DNA of 64,000 nucleotides from UBA11996 sp964394975 (GCA_964394975.1 CAYMZR010000001.1:1-64000), one strand, 5' to 3'. Shown: positions 26,996 to 36,099, numbered from the stretch's first letter. Made by a program: numbers and translations. Notes: generated by a model from the sequence alone, not told the origin.

Positions 26996-27595
26996 TTATT
27001 CTGACTGCCTCGCAAATTTTCTTCTCCGAGCATGTCCCCTCAAAGCGTGACCGAGCACCATCAAAGCAACGGTAATGAACCCAATTGCTAGTTCCTCATT
27101 CTTATTAAAAAGGCGTGTTAGAACCAAAAGAACCAGATACCCTACCATTATGCTACTTAGAGAGGTAATCCACAATTTTTGGGCCAAAAAAGACACCAGT
27201 CCTGCCATGAAAAATGTGAGAAGCCCGATACCGCCAAATAGTCCAATAGCGACACCTCCGGCTATAGCCATACCATCTCCTCCTTTGAAGCGCGTAAATA
27301 TAGAGTTCCAGTGTCCAAATATGGCAGCACAAGCAGGTATATAAATCCATATTCCTTCCACACCCATCATTACTGATACTATTACTGCTAAAGCACCTTT
27401 TGCCACATCAAAAATCAAAACCATAAGACCGGACCAGCGCCCTACATTTTTTAGAACGTTAGAGGCTCCGGCTAGACCAGTACCAATGGAAAAAATGTCG
27501 ATCCCTTGCCTTCTGCTTATTCTATGCGCGAAGGGTAGCGCGCCAAAGATGTAACTAACCAGGCATGCCAGTACAAGAGTCAAAAATTCGTTCAT
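26996..27595 (-). CDS. plsY: PlsY-type glycerol-3-phosphate acyltransferase family membrane protein
   Basis: A 199-aa polytopic membrane protein of the PlsY family, which transfers acyl groups from acyl-phosphate to glycerol-3-phosphate. Motif 1 is L-A-G-A-S-N-V-L-K-N-V-G-R (usually S-G-N-x-G-A-T-N-V-x-R). Motif 2 is F-K-G-G-D-G-M-A (usually F-K-G-G-K-G-V-A). Both are divergent: the first lacks its S-G-N opening and the Lys of motif 2 is Asp. It could therefore be a paralog with altered function; the symbol is given for family membership. ATG at 27595 is chosen; a GTG two codons earlier is possible. Confidence 0.7.
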   Translation of the reverse strand: MNEFLTLVLACLVSYIFGALPFAHRISRRQGIDIFSIGTGLAGASNVLKNVGRWSGLMVLIFDVAKGALAVIVSVMMGVEGIWIYIPACAAIFGHWNSIFTRFKGGDGMAIAGGVAIGLFGGIGLLTFFMAGLVSFLAQKLWITSLSSIMVGYLVLLVLTRLFNKNEELAIGFITVALMVLGHALRGHARRRKFARQSE

Positions 27596-27691
27596 ATACA
27601 CATTCTCGTTGAAAGATTCTGGAAGTTGATAATAACTTAATTTGATTAAAGTAGCATTAACTCGAACAAATTAAACGGATATATTAAGAAT

Positions 27692-28087
27692 TCATTCCAC
27701 CGATTCTTCTATAAAAGACACGATGTCTGCAGTGGATGTACCCGGTCCAAAGATTCCCGTTACCCCTATATCATTCAAAAAAGCATGATCTGACTCCGGT
27801 ATTATTCCACCTGCGACTATCAAAGTATCGTTCATCTCACGATCGTTCAATTCACTGATTATCTGGGGAAATAATTCTATATGAGCCCCTGATAATATAC
27901 TCAGTCCTATGACATCCACATCTTCCTGCATAGCTGCCTGAGCTATCATTTCTGGAGTCTGTCGAATACCGGTATATATCACTTCCATTCCTGCGTCGCG
28001 TAATGCCCTAGCTATCACTTTGGCCCCTCTATCATGGCCGTCTAAACCTGGTTTGGCTACTAGCACTCTAATGATTCTGGATGTCAT
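27692..28087 (-). CDS. mcmA2: Methylmalonyl-CoA mutase B12-binding subunit
   Basis: A 131-aa cobalamin-binding subunit. The base-off B12 motif D-G-H-D-R-G with the Co-ligating His is in A-K-P-G-L-D-G-H-D-R-G-A-K, and S-I-L-S-G-A-H and A-G-G-I-I-P complete the site. It pairs with the separate catalytic subunit encoded at 29700-31352 to interconvert methylmalonyl-CoA and succinyl-CoA. ATG 28087 is used because CGGAG lies 6 nt upstream; it starts one base after the stop of the epimerase gene. Terminal gene of the operon. Confidence 0.93.
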   Translation of the reverse strand: MTSRIIRVLVAKPGLDGHDRGAKVIARALRDAGMEVIYTGIRQTPEMIAQAAMQEDVDVIGLSILSGAHIELFPQIISELNDREMNDTLIVAGGIIPESDHAFLNDIGVTGIFGPGTSTADIVSFIEESVE

Positions 28088-28088
28088 A

Positions 28089-28523
28089 TCATCTCCGAGC
28101 CGTTTTTTGATCAACTAATTCTATTAAAACACCTCTTGTAGCCTTTGGATGTATAAATCCAATTGTTCCTGACAAACCATCTCGAGGCTCTTTATCTATC
28201 ATTTGTACACCAGAATCGTCCAACTCTTTCAATTTAGACGCTAAATTATCCACTTCAAAGCAAATATGATGAACTCCTTCACCTCTTCTTTCTATGAACT
28301 TAGCCACTCCGTTTTGATTATCAATTGGCTGTATAAACTCAAGTTGAGAAGCTCCAACTCTAACCAGAGCTGCCTTAACTCCTTGATCTTCTATTGTTTC
28401 TATTGCTCCTGAACAAGTTACCCCAAATAATTTTTCATAAAATTCTAATGTTTCTTCAATGTCCAAGACCGCAATGCACACATGGTTTATATGTCTGGCA
28501 CTGCATATAGATTCGTTATTCAC
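28089..28523 (-). CDS. mce: Methylmalonyl-CoA epimerase (VOC superfamily)
   Basis: A 144-aa vicinal-oxygen-chelate protein matching methylmalonyl-CoA epimerase. It opens with H-I-N-H-V-C-I-A-V (His14 as metal ligand); G-V-H-H-I-C-F-E-V carries His85/His86, and Glu135 is in G-V-L-I-E-L-V. It interconverts the (S) and (R) epimers so that the mutase can act. The start is GTG at 28523 with AAGGAAGG upstream. Sits between the acyl-CoA dehydrogenase and the B12 subunit, all on the minus strand. Confidence 0.92.
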   Translation of the reverse strand: MNNESICSARHINHVCIAVLDIEETLEFYEKLFGVTCSGAIETIEDQGVKAALVRVGASQLEFIQPIDNQNGVAKFIERRGEGVHHICFEVDNLASKLKELDDSGVQMIDKEPRDGLSGTIGFIHPKATRGVLIELVDQKTARR

Positions 28524-28533
28524 TTAACCTTCC

Positions 28534-29679
28534 TTAATTTTTCAAAATGTTTCTTGCGATTACCAATTTTTGAATTTCCGAAGTACCTTCGTAAATTTCG
28601 GTCACTCTTGCATCCCTGAAATATCTCTCCACAGGAGTTGGGGCAAAGTACCCGGTACCTCCATGAATTTGCACCGCTTTATGGGCACTTTCCATCGCAA
28701 CTTTAGATGCGTAGAGCTTTGACATCGAAGCTTCAGTAGCAAAAGGTAAATTGGCATCCCTTAAAGAGGCCGACTTCATAACTAATTGCCTTGCAGCCTC
28801 AATTTCTGTGGCCATTTCTGCAATCATCCATTGAATACCCTGAAGGTCTCCCAAAGTTCCACCAAATGCCTCACGGTGTCGAGCATAATCTACAGCCGCC
28901 TCCAAGGAGGCCTGGGCAATTCCTACACACTGAGCTCCTATGGAAATTCGACTGGCGTTCAATACTTCCATAGTCTGCTTAAATCCCTCCTCATCCTCAC
29001 CCATTCTATTAACGGACGGCACTAAAGTCTGCTCGAAGACAATCTCACCCACAGTGGAAGCCCTAACTCCCATTTTGCCATGAAGTTGATTTACAGAAAT
29101 CCCGTCCGTATCTGATTCCACGATTAAAGCCTCTATTCCCCTATGTTTTTTAGTGGGATCTGACGTGGCCAAGGTCACGAATACAGAGGCCTCAGGAGCG
29201 TTACTAATCCATGTCTTCACACCATCCAGCACATAATGGCCATTTGATTTAATAGCGGAAGTCTTGATGGCGGCAGCATCGCTACCTGCTGCTGGTTCTG
29301 ACAAGGCAAACGCCCCCACTTTTTTGCCGGACGCAAGATCAGGTAAATATTTGCCCTTTTGTTCTTCGCTCCCAAACATATTTATAAATTGAGTACATAA
29401 GGAGAGATGCGCTATGTATATAACCGAAGTTGCGGCACATCCTTTGGCTATTTCTTCCGCTGCAATAGCCAACTGCCTCGTTGTTCCTCCACAACCACCA
29501 TATTCCTCAGGTATTGTTAAGCCAAACAGACCCAAATCAGCAATTCCAGATATGTTATCCCACGGGAACAAGGCACTTTCGTCATAACCAGCCGCCCGAA
29601 CAGCTAGTTCATTCTTGGAATAATCCGACACTGTATTCTTTAGAAGGATTTCTTCATCATTTAAAAGAAGATCAGCCAT
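28534..29679 (-). CDS. Acyl-CoA dehydrogenase
   Basis: A 381-aa FAD-dependent acyl-CoA dehydrogenase. It shows the F-A-L-S-E-P-A-A-G-S-D flavin-binding signature, W-I-S-N-A, Q-I-H-G-G-T-G-Y and the catalytic Glu in I-Y-E-G-T-S-E-I-Q near residue 368. The intact active site points to a true short/branched-chain acyl-CoA dehydrogenase. Its place inside a methylmalonyl-CoA operon suggests a propionyl-CoA-producing branched-chain or odd-chain acyl substrate. AGGAG precedes the ATG; 20 nt follow the mutase stop. Confidence 0.93.
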   Translation of the reverse strand: MADLLLNDEEILLKNTVSDYSKNELAVRAAGYDESALFPWDNISGIADLGLFGLTIPEEYGGCGGTTRQLAIAAEEIAKGCAATSVIYIAHLSLCTQFINMFGSEEQKGKYLPDLASGKKVGAFALSEPAAGSDAAAIKTSAIKSNGHYVLDGVKTWISNAPEASVFVTLATSDPTKKHRGIEALIVESDTDGISVNQLHGKMGVRASTVGEIVFEQTLVPSVNRMGEDEEGFKQTMEVLNASRISIGAQCVGIAQASLEAAVDYARHREAFGGTLGDLQGIQWMIAEMATEIEAARQLVMKSASLRDANLPFATEASMSKLYASKVAMESAHKAVQIHGGTGYFAPTPVERYFRDARVTEIYEGTSEIQKLVIARNILKN

Positions 29680-29699
29680 TTGTTAGCTCCTATCTCTAG

Positions 29700-31352
29700 T
29701 TAAAATGGGGTAAATTCAGTTTGCTCGCCAAATATATTTCTGAAAACATCAGATATTTCTCCAACCGTAGCGTAAGACTCGACACATTCAATAATTGCCG
29801 GCATAGTATTTTGTCCAGACTCCGTGACAATCTTTAATTTTTGTAGTGAATCTTGAACTTTTTCACTATTCCGTTCGGATTTTACTTTGGTCAATCTAGA
29901 AAGTTGATTTTGTGTCTCTGAGGAAGGTATTGTCTGTAATTTTTCAATAGGAGGTGTTGGCGACTGATATTGGTTGACTCCCACCACTACCCTATCTTGA
30001 CTCTCTACTTCTCTCTGGTATTGATAGGCGCTATTATGAATTTCTTCGATCTGAAATCCTTCTTTCAAGGCCTCTACTGCACCACCCATACCATCCATTG
30101 AATCTATGTATTTAAATGCCTCTGACTCCAATTGGTCTGTAAGGTGTTCCACATAATAGGACCCTGCCAGAGGATCTACTGATTCTGAAACTCCACTTTC
30201 ATGGGCTAGTATTTGCTGAGTTCTCAGAGAGATTTGAACTGACTCCTCAGTCGGCAATGCTAGGGCTTCGTCTTTGGAGTTCACATGCAAAGATTGAGTA
30301 CCGCCCAATACGGCTGCTAATGCCTGCACAGTGGTTCTTATAACATTGTTATCGGGCTGTTGAGCTGTCAATGTAACGCCTGCAGTTTGAGTGTGAAATC
30401 GCATCATACAAGAGCGGTCATTTTTAGCACCGAACCTATCTCTCATTATTTTTGCCCACATCCTTCTGGCTGCCCGATATTTGGCAACTTCCTCAAAAAG
30501 GTTATTTTGAGCTACAAAGAAAAAAGAGAGTCTACCTGCGAAGGCATCCACATCCAATCCTGAAGATATCGCGGCATCAACATAAGCTATTGCATTTGAG
30601 AAAGTAAAAGCTAACTCCTGTACCGCGTTAGCTCCTGCCTCACTCATATGGTATCCACTGATACTTATCGTGTTCCATTTAGGCACGTTTTCACTGCAAA
30701 ATTGAAAAACATCAGTTATCAACCTCATTGAAGGTTCGGGAGGATAAATATATGTCCCTCTAGCAATATATTCCTTAAGAATATCGTTTTGTATCGTTCC
30801 GCTGAGAGATTCCAAAGAAACACCCTGTTTCTTCCCAACAGCAATATATAACGCAAGCAGTATGGAGGCGGTCGAGTTTATTGTCATTGAGGTACTAACT
30901 TTATCTAACGGAATACCCTCAAAGAGAATTTCCATATCGGCCAGACTCGAAATAGGTACTCCTGTCCGACCTATTTCACCCGAAGCCATTGGATGGTCTG
31001 AGTCGTAGCCAGTTTGAGTTGGTAAATCAAACGCCACACTTAAGCCAGTCTGGCCTTGATCTAGCAGATAGCGGTACCTTCTGTTAGATTCTTCCGGAGA
31101 TGCCAACCCTGCATATTGCCGCATTGTCCAAAAGCGACCTCTATACATGTTTGGTTGAACACCACGGGTAAAGGGATATTCGCCTGGAAATTCATCATCT
31201 TGCTGATCCGACTGAATTTTTGGTTGACGAGTATAAATTGTTTCTATCGGTATTCCAGATGTGGTTTCAAAAGAATCTTTCCTTTCACCAAACCGCTCTT
31301 TCAAGGGATTCAGAGTTGAATCTTCCCAATCCTCTATTGTTCTTTTCGCCAT
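29700..31352 (-). CDS. mcmA1: Methylmalonyl-CoA mutase catalytic subunit (split type)
   Basis: A 550-aa catalytic subunit lacking the C-terminal B12 domain, which is encoded separately at 27692-28087. Visible are T-R-G-V-Q-P-N-M-Y-R-G-R and F-D-L-P-T-Q-T-G-Y-D-S-D-H-P substrate-binding segments, T-M-T-I-N-S-T-A, and the H-T-Q-T-A-G-V-T-L-T-A-Q-Q-P-D-N-N segment with the His near the radical site. ATG 31352 is preferred over TTG 31367 because GGAGA lies at 31365-31361. First gene of the operon; a sigma70-type promoter is seen at 31421-31392. No MeaB-type GTPase gene is nearby. Confidence 0.94.
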   Translation of the reverse strand: MAKRTIEDWEDSTLNPLKERFGERKDSFETTSGIPIETIYTRQPKIQSDQQDDEFPGEYPFTRGVQPNMYRGRFWTMRQYAGLASPEESNRRYRYLLDQGQTGLSVAFDLPTQTGYDSDHPMASGEIGRTGVPISSLADMEILFEGIPLDKVSTSMTINSTASILLALYIAVGKKQGVSLESLSGTIQNDILKEYIARGTYIYPPEPSMRLITDVFQFCSENVPKWNTISISGYHMSEAGANAVQELAFTFSNAIAYVDAAISSGLDVDAFAGRLSFFFVAQNNLFEEVAKYRAARRMWAKIMRDRFGAKNDRSCMMRFHTQTAGVTLTAQQPDNNVIRTTVQALAAVLGGTQSLHVNSKDEALALPTEESVQISLRTQQILAHESGVSESVDPLAGSYYVEHLTDQLESEAFKYIDSMDGMGGAVEALKEGFQIEEIHNSAYQYQREVESQDRVVVGVNQYQSPTPPIEKLQTIPSSETQNQLSRLTKVKSERNSEKVQDSLQKLKIVTESGQNTMPAIIECVESYATVGEISDVFRNIFGEQTEFTPF

Positions 31353-31391
31353 ACGTGAATTCTCCAAAACGATAAAAATATTTCTAATACG

Positions 31392-31421
31392 AGTTTATTG
31401 GGTTACAAAAATCAGTGTCAA
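31392..31421 (-). promoter_or_regulatory. Promoter of the methylmalonyl-CoA operon
   Basis: Reading on the minus strand, TTGACA (31421-31416), 18-nt spacer, TAAACT (31397-31392); start of transcription expected near 31385, with the mutase GGAGA 20 nt further. The -35 box is part of a TTGACACTGA sequence repeated in opposite orientation at 31465-31474, where it forms the -35 box of ruvB. Confidence 0.6.
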
Positions 31422-31464
31422 ACCATCCAACACAGTGTAATGTTGCATTAATACTAAGTTTTAA

Positions 31465-31494
31465 TTGACACTGAGTTTATATCAAACCTAGAAT
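31465..31494 (+). promoter_or_regulatory. Promoter of ruvB
   Basis: TTGACA (31465-31470), 18-nt spacer, TAGAAT (31489-31494), a close match to the sigma70 consensus. Transcription would start near 31501, about 30 nt before the TTG start codon of ruvB. Shares the inverted TTGACACTGA element with the divergent mutase promoter. Confidence 0.7.
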
Positions 31495-31532
31495 CTCGGG
31501 AAAGGGAAGCTTCGACAAAGGATCACGACCTC

Positions 31533-32567
31533 TTGGAAGAAAGACTCGTTTCAGGCAATAATCAGGAAGAGGATCATTCCCTTGACACAAACTTACGCCC
31601 GAGGAATTTATCTTCTTATGTCGGGCAAGACAGTATAAAAAACACGCTTTCCATATCCATCACAGCGGCTAAACAACGAGATGAACCTCTGGACCATCTT
31701 TTATTTTACGGTCCTCCAGGACTAGGAAAAACAACCTTATCCAACATAGTTGCTACTGAAATGGAAGTCAGAATAAAAACTACGTCTGGGCCAGCAATTG
31801 AAAGAGCTGGAGATATGGTGGCAATTTTGAGTCAACTTCAAAAGGACGACATCCTATTCATTGACGAAATACATCGCCTAAGCAGAGTTGTTGAAGAAGT
31901 CTTGTATCCTGCGATGGAAGATTTCTTTGTGACCTGGGTAATTGACAAAGGGCTGAAAGCCAGAAGTATGAACCTGTCGCTAAAACCTTTCACTCTAATT
32001 GGCGCCACAACTCGATATGGAATGATCAGTTCACCGCTAAGAGACAGATTCGGGTCTATACATAGGCTAGATTTCTACACGGCACAGGACATGGAACAAA
32101 TTCTTTTAAGGTCGGCAAGAATACTAGATGTTGCTTACAGTCCTGATGGACTACATGAAATAGCCAAACGTTCTAGAGGAACACCAAGGGTTGGCAATAG
32201 GCTGCTGCGACGAGTAAGGGATTACGCACAGGTTGTGGCCGATAACATCATAACAAAAGATGTTGCCCTCAAGGCTCTGTCTGATTTGAAAATTGATGAA
32301 TTAGGACTCGATGGTGTTGATGTTAACGTGGTGAAATGTATAATCGAAAAATTCGACGGTGGACCTGTTGGAATTGACACTATTGCCGCTTCAATCAACG
32401 AAGAATCCGAAACAATTGAAGATGTGTATGAGCCATACTTAATTCAAATGGGATTCCTAGATCGCACGCAACGGGGTAGAGTCGCAACTAGAAGAGCTTA
32501 TGAGCATTTGGGATATGAATACAACCAGTCATCATCGAATCAACTTCAGTCACGAATGGAATTTTAA
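31533..32567 (+). CDS. ruvB: Holliday junction branch migration helicase RuvB
   Basis: A 344-aa RuvB. Walker A G-P-P-G-L-G-K-T is at 60-67, Walker B with D-E-I-H from 111, sensor 1 G-A-T-T-R, the arginine-finger segment P-L-R-D-R-F-G, and the winged-helix end R-G-R-V-A-T-R-R-A-Y-E-H-L-G. Hexameric motor driving RuvAB branch migration in recombination. The start is TTG at 31533 (AAAGGA 10 nt upstream); no other start codon fits before the conserved L-R-P-R-N-L-S-S-Y-V-G-Q. ruvA and ruvC are not adjacent. The stop TAA directly abuts the stop of the convergent membrane-protein gene. Confidence 0.96.
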   Translation: MEERLVSGNNQEEDHSLDTNLRPRNLSSYVGQDSIKNTLSISITAAKQRDEPLDHLLFYGPPGLGKTTLSNIVATEMEVRIKTTSGPAIERAGDMVAILSQLQKDDILFIDEIHRLSRVVEEVLYPAMEDFFVTWVIDKGLKARSMNLSLKPFTLIGATTRYGMISSPLRDRFGSIHRLDFYTAQDMEQILLRSARILDVAYSPDGLHEIAKRSRGTPRVGNRLLRRVRDYAQVVADNIITKDVALKALSDLKIDELGLDGVDVNVVKCIIEKFDGGPVGIDTIAASINEESETIEDVYEPYLIQMGFLDRTQRGRVATRRAYEHLGYEYNQSSSNQLQSRMEF

Positions 32568-33191
32568 TTATATTCCTGATCTGGTTTTTTCCGAGCCTCT
32601 CTTAGTTCTCCATTTTGCAAGTATGATTACAAATAAGACAGAGGCAATAACTCCGACTCCCGCAAGTAATGTAAGAGCCTCAAATTGTTCCTCGACAAAA
32701 GCTTGAACATCCTCGCCGAAAATAAATATCACAACTCCCAGACTAAGGAACCTCAGTCCCCTTCCAATAATTGATGCGATGAGAAACCGCTTCATATCTA
32801 GCTTCAATACACCAGCCAAAATTGTGAAAATTTTGTATGGTATCGGCGTTACGGCAGCTACCAAAACCGCCCAAACACCATATTTATCAAAGAGTGATTC
32901 AGCTGACCGTATTCTACCTTCTGAGACAAATTTACTAAGTATAGGCCTTCCAAATTGAGCTCCGAGCCAGTGCCCTACAACAGCACCTGTTACAGAGGCC
33001 ACAGTACATAAAACCCCAAGCCAAATTGCCAAATTGGGCTGCAATATTCCCATAGGGATAAGTAAAGGATCAGGGGGAATCGGTGATATGGTTGATTCCA
33101 AGAAGGCAGTCACAAACAGTATTAGAAATGCCCAATCGGTTTCGGCAAATTCTCTAATCCAATTGGATAGTTCCTGGAGAATCTCAAACAT
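32568..33191 (-). CDS. VTT-domain (YqaA/DedA-like) membrane protein
   Basis: A 207-aa protein of the SNARE-associated/VTT family. It shows F-L-E-S-T-I-S-P-I-P-P-D-P-L-L near the first re-entrant loop, a G-x-x-x-G-x-x-L-G-x-x-x-G-R-P segment, and about four to five hydrophobic helices. Related proteins are lipid scramblases or undecaprenyl-phosphate translocases. It is the last gene of the minus-strand group that includes pxpABC, starting 6 nt after the ketopantoate-reductase-like gene. Confidence 0.82.
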   Translation of the reverse strand: MFEILQELSNWIREFAETDWAFLILFVTAFLESTISPIPPDPLLIPMGILQPNLAIWLGVLCTVASVTGAVVGHWLGAQFGRPILSKFVSEGRIRSAESLFDKYGVWAVLVAAVTPIPYKIFTILAGVLKLDMKRFLIASIIGRGLRFLSLGVVIFIFGEDVQAFVEEQFEALTLLAGVGVIASVLFVIILAKWRTKRGSEKTRSGI

Positions 33192-33197
33192 AGCTGT

Positions 33198-34250
33198 CTA
33201 GGTGATCCCTGCCCTCAATAAGACCTCTTTAATATTATTGACGTCAGCATGTCTAATACCGCGATCAATTTCATCCACAACCGAGGTAATAGCCGTATTG
33301 ATCGGCGTTGGTATGCCGACAGATGCACCTTGGTCGGAAATATACCCATTCATCAATGTGACCTCAGTTTTTCTTCCTTTGCTAACATCCTGAGCCATAG
33401 AAGATTTCCAGTCATTAGCATTTGGATTAGGTAGGAATTTCTCATCTAATTCCTCGAAAACATCGCCTTCATCAGCCCGAGCCCACACATCAGCGGTAAC
33501 TCCTTTAATAGGTTCAACATCAAAATTTTGAGCTAGAGCAACTTGACAAGATTCTTTTGAAATCTCGATTTGTAACCTTCTCGCGTCCGGAATTTCTGCG
33601 GCACCATTCGAGCCAAGGCCAGTCATAGCTGTAATCGGATTGGAAGATGCGTTAGTGGTCAACTTTGACCAGCGTTCTCCCCATATATTTGAAGTGGCTC
33701 TTGAGCCGTCTATACAAGAGAGCAGTTCAGCTATTTCTTCGGCTCTCGGGGTAATTCGCCCATGGAGCTCTCCAACCCTAAATACGTCGTGGCCTCTGTC
33801 CCTCCCTGGTTGGCCGCCTCGATTGACGTGAGCTGGTTCCCACAGTCCTACCGTTATCCCCGACATTACACAAGGTATTTCTCTTTCAAACCCGACTATA
33901 GATGCTAATGTCAGATCATTCATACAATTCTGATTACTTACAAGTACCCCATTTGGTGATAGCAAAGTTTTAGCGAAGTGCGCAGCCCAAATAGTGTCGT
34001 AAGATTTCATGGCAAAAAATATAATGTCGTACTTTTCCTTAAGCTGGGAAGCATCATAAAAATGATATGCTTGTACAGGGACATTGAAAGGTCCTTGAGA
34101 CCCAGAAACATCAATTCCATTGGAATTCATTTTCTCTACATGCTCGCCCCACATGTCTATAAGTACAATATCGTGTCCTTCTCTGGTGAGAAAAGCCCCA
34201 ATATAACTACCAGCCGCTCCGGCCCCTACAACAGCCATTTTTTTACCCAT
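33198..34250 (-). CDS. Ketopantoate-reductase-like (ApbA/PanE family) oxidoreductase
   Basis: A 350-aa protein. The N-terminal Rossmann motif is V-G-A-G-A-A-G-S-Y-I-G, followed by the C-terminal helical domain characteristic of 2-dehydropantoate 2-reductases, with K-L-T-T-N-A-S-S-N-P-I carrying the expected Lys/Asn pair. The length (350, against about 300 for PanE) and the context next to 5-oxoprolinase genes make a true pantothenate role uncertain; a 2-hydroxyacid or 2-keto substrate is likely. ATG with GAGGTAA upstream, 17 nt after pxpC. Confidence 0.82.
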   Translation of the reverse strand: MGKKMAVVGAGAAGSYIGAFLTREGHDIVLIDMWGEHVEKMNSNGIDVSGSQGPFNVPVQAYHFYDASQLKEKYDIIFFAMKSYDTIWAAHFAKTLLSPNGVLVSNQNCMNDLTLASIVGFEREIPCVMSGITVGLWEPAHVNRGGQPGRDRGHDVFRVGELHGRITPRAEEIAELLSCIDGSRATSNIWGERWSKLTTNASSNPITAMTGLGSNGAAEIPDARRLQIEISKESCQVALAQNFDVEPIKGVTADVWARADEGDVFEELDEKFLPNPNANDWKSSMAQDVSKGRKTEVTLMNGYISDQGASVGIPTPINTAITSVVDEIDRGIRHADVNNIKEVLLRAGIT

Positions 34251-34267
34251 GTGTTTACCTCACAATT

Positions 34268-35365
34268 CTATTCAGATATTTCTACTTCCACTTGATGCTC
34301 ACTGACCTCATACGACACCTTAGCAGCATAGGTTTTCGTTTCGGGATTTTGAACAGACAATAGCCGCCCACAGTCATCAACAACATCGACCAGCATACCA
34401 TCTACTTTAAATTTTAAGGGTGAACCTTCCTTGTTAAGAAATGAGGCTAGCAATCTTTCTTGCTCTCTCAGAAATTCCACAGCTTTTGGTTGGTCAACTA
34501 TTTCAAACCTGATGGTGGATCCTGGTAGCAATTGTGCCAATTTACTCCTATCTGCAGTAATCACGGTCGCTATCTTGGTGTATCCCCCGGTCGTACCTCT
34601 ATCAGCAAGTAATATTATTGGCTTACCGTCGCCAGGCACCTGAATCACGCCAAAGGCATTTCCATCTGAAATCACGTCAGGTCCAGTCAAATGCTCCAAT
34701 ATAGGTCCATCTAAACGACAACCCATGCGGTCTGAATTAGAGGTCACTTGATAGGAACTAGAAGTGAGAGTTTGCATTGCTGTCTCAGAAAACCTATCGT
34801 GCTGGGGTCCCTCAATTATCCTAATAACTTCATTCTCATCATAATTGGGAGGGTTTTCTAGTGACAGACCACCTTCAAAGCCTTCAAGGCCTGTACCCGT
34901 AGCTATAACATCTCCATCTCGTAAAGCCCTACCTTCATGACCGCCGAATTTCCCGGCTAAATATGTTGAGTAGCTGCCCATCACTAATTCTGTTCCCGCT
35001 CCTGCAACTCCTCCTGCTAGCGCTAAATACGAACGAAGGCCGTTACCGGTCGGACCAGAAAAAGTCAGGATTGAACCTGAAGATACTTCCAAGGTTTCCC
35101 ACAAATTAACTTTGTTGCCATTTAATACCGGACCTAAATCCGCTCCAGTTATAGCAATGAATGTATCTTCCAAAAATTTGATCTCTGGTCCAAATAAAAC
35201 TGATTCTAGCGCAGGTGTATTCTCTGCATTACCAACAAGCAGATTTGCACATCTGAACGCAAAATTATCTAAAGCCCCCGATTCAGGAACGCCCAATTCC
35301 TGATACCCAGTTCTACCAGCATCTTGAATAGTAGTTAGTGTTCCTGGCTTAGCAATTTCAATCAC
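34268..35365 (-). CDS. pxpC: 5-oxoprolinase subunit C (biotin-dependent carboxyltransferase-like)
   Basis: A 365-aa PxpC/KipA-type protein, opening I-E-I-A-K-P-G-T-L-T-T-I-Q-D-A-G-R-T-G-Y with G-V-P-x-S-G-A-x-D and the R-G-T-T-G-G-Y segment typical of the family. With PxpA and PxpB it forms the ATP-dependent prokaryotic 5-oxoprolinase that opens pyroglutamate to glutamate. The C-terminal ~60 residues (Y-A-A-K-V-S-Y-E-V-S-E-H-Q-V-E) form an extra tail. Start GTG at 35365, overlapping the end of pxpB by 4 nt. Confidence 0.93.
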   Translation of the reverse strand: MIEIAKPGTLTTIQDAGRTGYQELGVPESGALDNFAFRCANLLVGNAENTPALESVLFGPEIKFLEDTFIAITGADLGPVLNGNKVNLWETLEVSSGSILTFSGPTGNGLRSYLALAGGVAGAGTELVMGSYSTYLAGKFGGHEGRALRDGDVIATGTGLEGFEGGLSLENPPNYDENEVIRIIEGPQHDRFSETAMQTLTSSSYQVTSNSDRMGCRLDGPILEHLTGPDVISDGNAFGVIQVPGDGKPIILLADRGTTGGYTKIATVITADRSKLAQLLPGSTIRFEIVDQPKAVEFLREQERLLASFLNKEGSPLKFKVDGMLVDVVDDCGRLLSVQNPETKTYAAKVSYEVSEHQVEVEISE

Positions 35366-36099
35366 TGGACTCCAACCTCAAAGATGCCTTGTGCGGATTT
35401 TTCTAAAATTTCTGTATATTCATCATCAGATCCTATAGGAACAAACCTTATGTAATCGCCAGGAGTTACTAACGATGGATTGGCCCTACTGGGATCAAAC
35501 ATTGTGACAGGTGTTCTACCAATTAATCTCCAACCTCCTGGGCTGGCCACAGGGTATACGCCCGTTTGAGAATCCGCGATTGCAACGGTTCCTTGAGGAA
35601 CACTCACCCTAGGGGTCTCCAATCTGGGACAATGTATTTTTGAATCCAACCCTCCCAAATATGGAAATCCTGGACTAAACCCTAGGGCGTACACCAGGTA
35701 ATCCACCTTCGAGTGAGTCTCAATCACTTCCTCAGTTGACAACCCTGTCAATTCAGATACGGATTCGAGGTCAGGTCCATATTCCGAACCATACAAAGTC
35801 GGTATCAAAACTGTTCTTGAATCCGTGTTTTCTGAGTTTAGATCATCATTCCAAATCCCCTGAACACATTCAATCAAACCTTCCATGGAAAATATTATCG
35901 GATCGAAATGAACAACGAAGGAACTGTATGTGGGTACTATTTCCTTGATACCTGGCCAGTCCGCTAACTTTATGAGTGAAATAATGTCATGTATCTTTTT
36001 ATTGATTTCATAGGAAATTGAATCTCCTACAGTTACCATCAGGGCAGAATCTCCCATGGCAGCGAATTGTGGCTGTTCATTTAGCAAAGTTTCATTCAT
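35362..36099 (-). CDS. pxpB: 5-oxoprolinase subunit B
   Basis: A 245-aa PxpB/KipI-type protein. It has the conserved G-D-S-A-L-M-V-T-V-G-D opening, the P-T-Y-S-S-F-V-V-H-F-D strand, and the C-terminal L-G-F-S-P-G-F-P-Y-L-G-G-L, R-x-x-V-P-x-G-T-V-A-I-A and S-P-G-G-W-R-L-I-G-R-T-P segments diagnostic of the family. Partner of PxpC in the 5-oxoprolinase complex. GAGGAGA upstream of the ATG; 23 nt after pxpA. Confidence 0.93.
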   Translation of the reverse strand: MNETLLNEQPQFAAMGDSALMVTVGDSISYEINKKIHDIISLIKLADWPGIKEIVPTYSSFVVHFDPIIFSMEGLIECVQGIWNDDLNSENTDSRTVLIPTLYGSEYGPDLESVSELTGLSTEEVIETHSKVDYLVYALGFSPGFPYLGGLDSKIHCPRLETPRVSVPQGTVAIADSQTGVYPVASPGGWRLIGRTPVTMFDPSRANPSLVTPGDYIRFVPIGSDDEYTEILEKSAQGIFEVGVQ

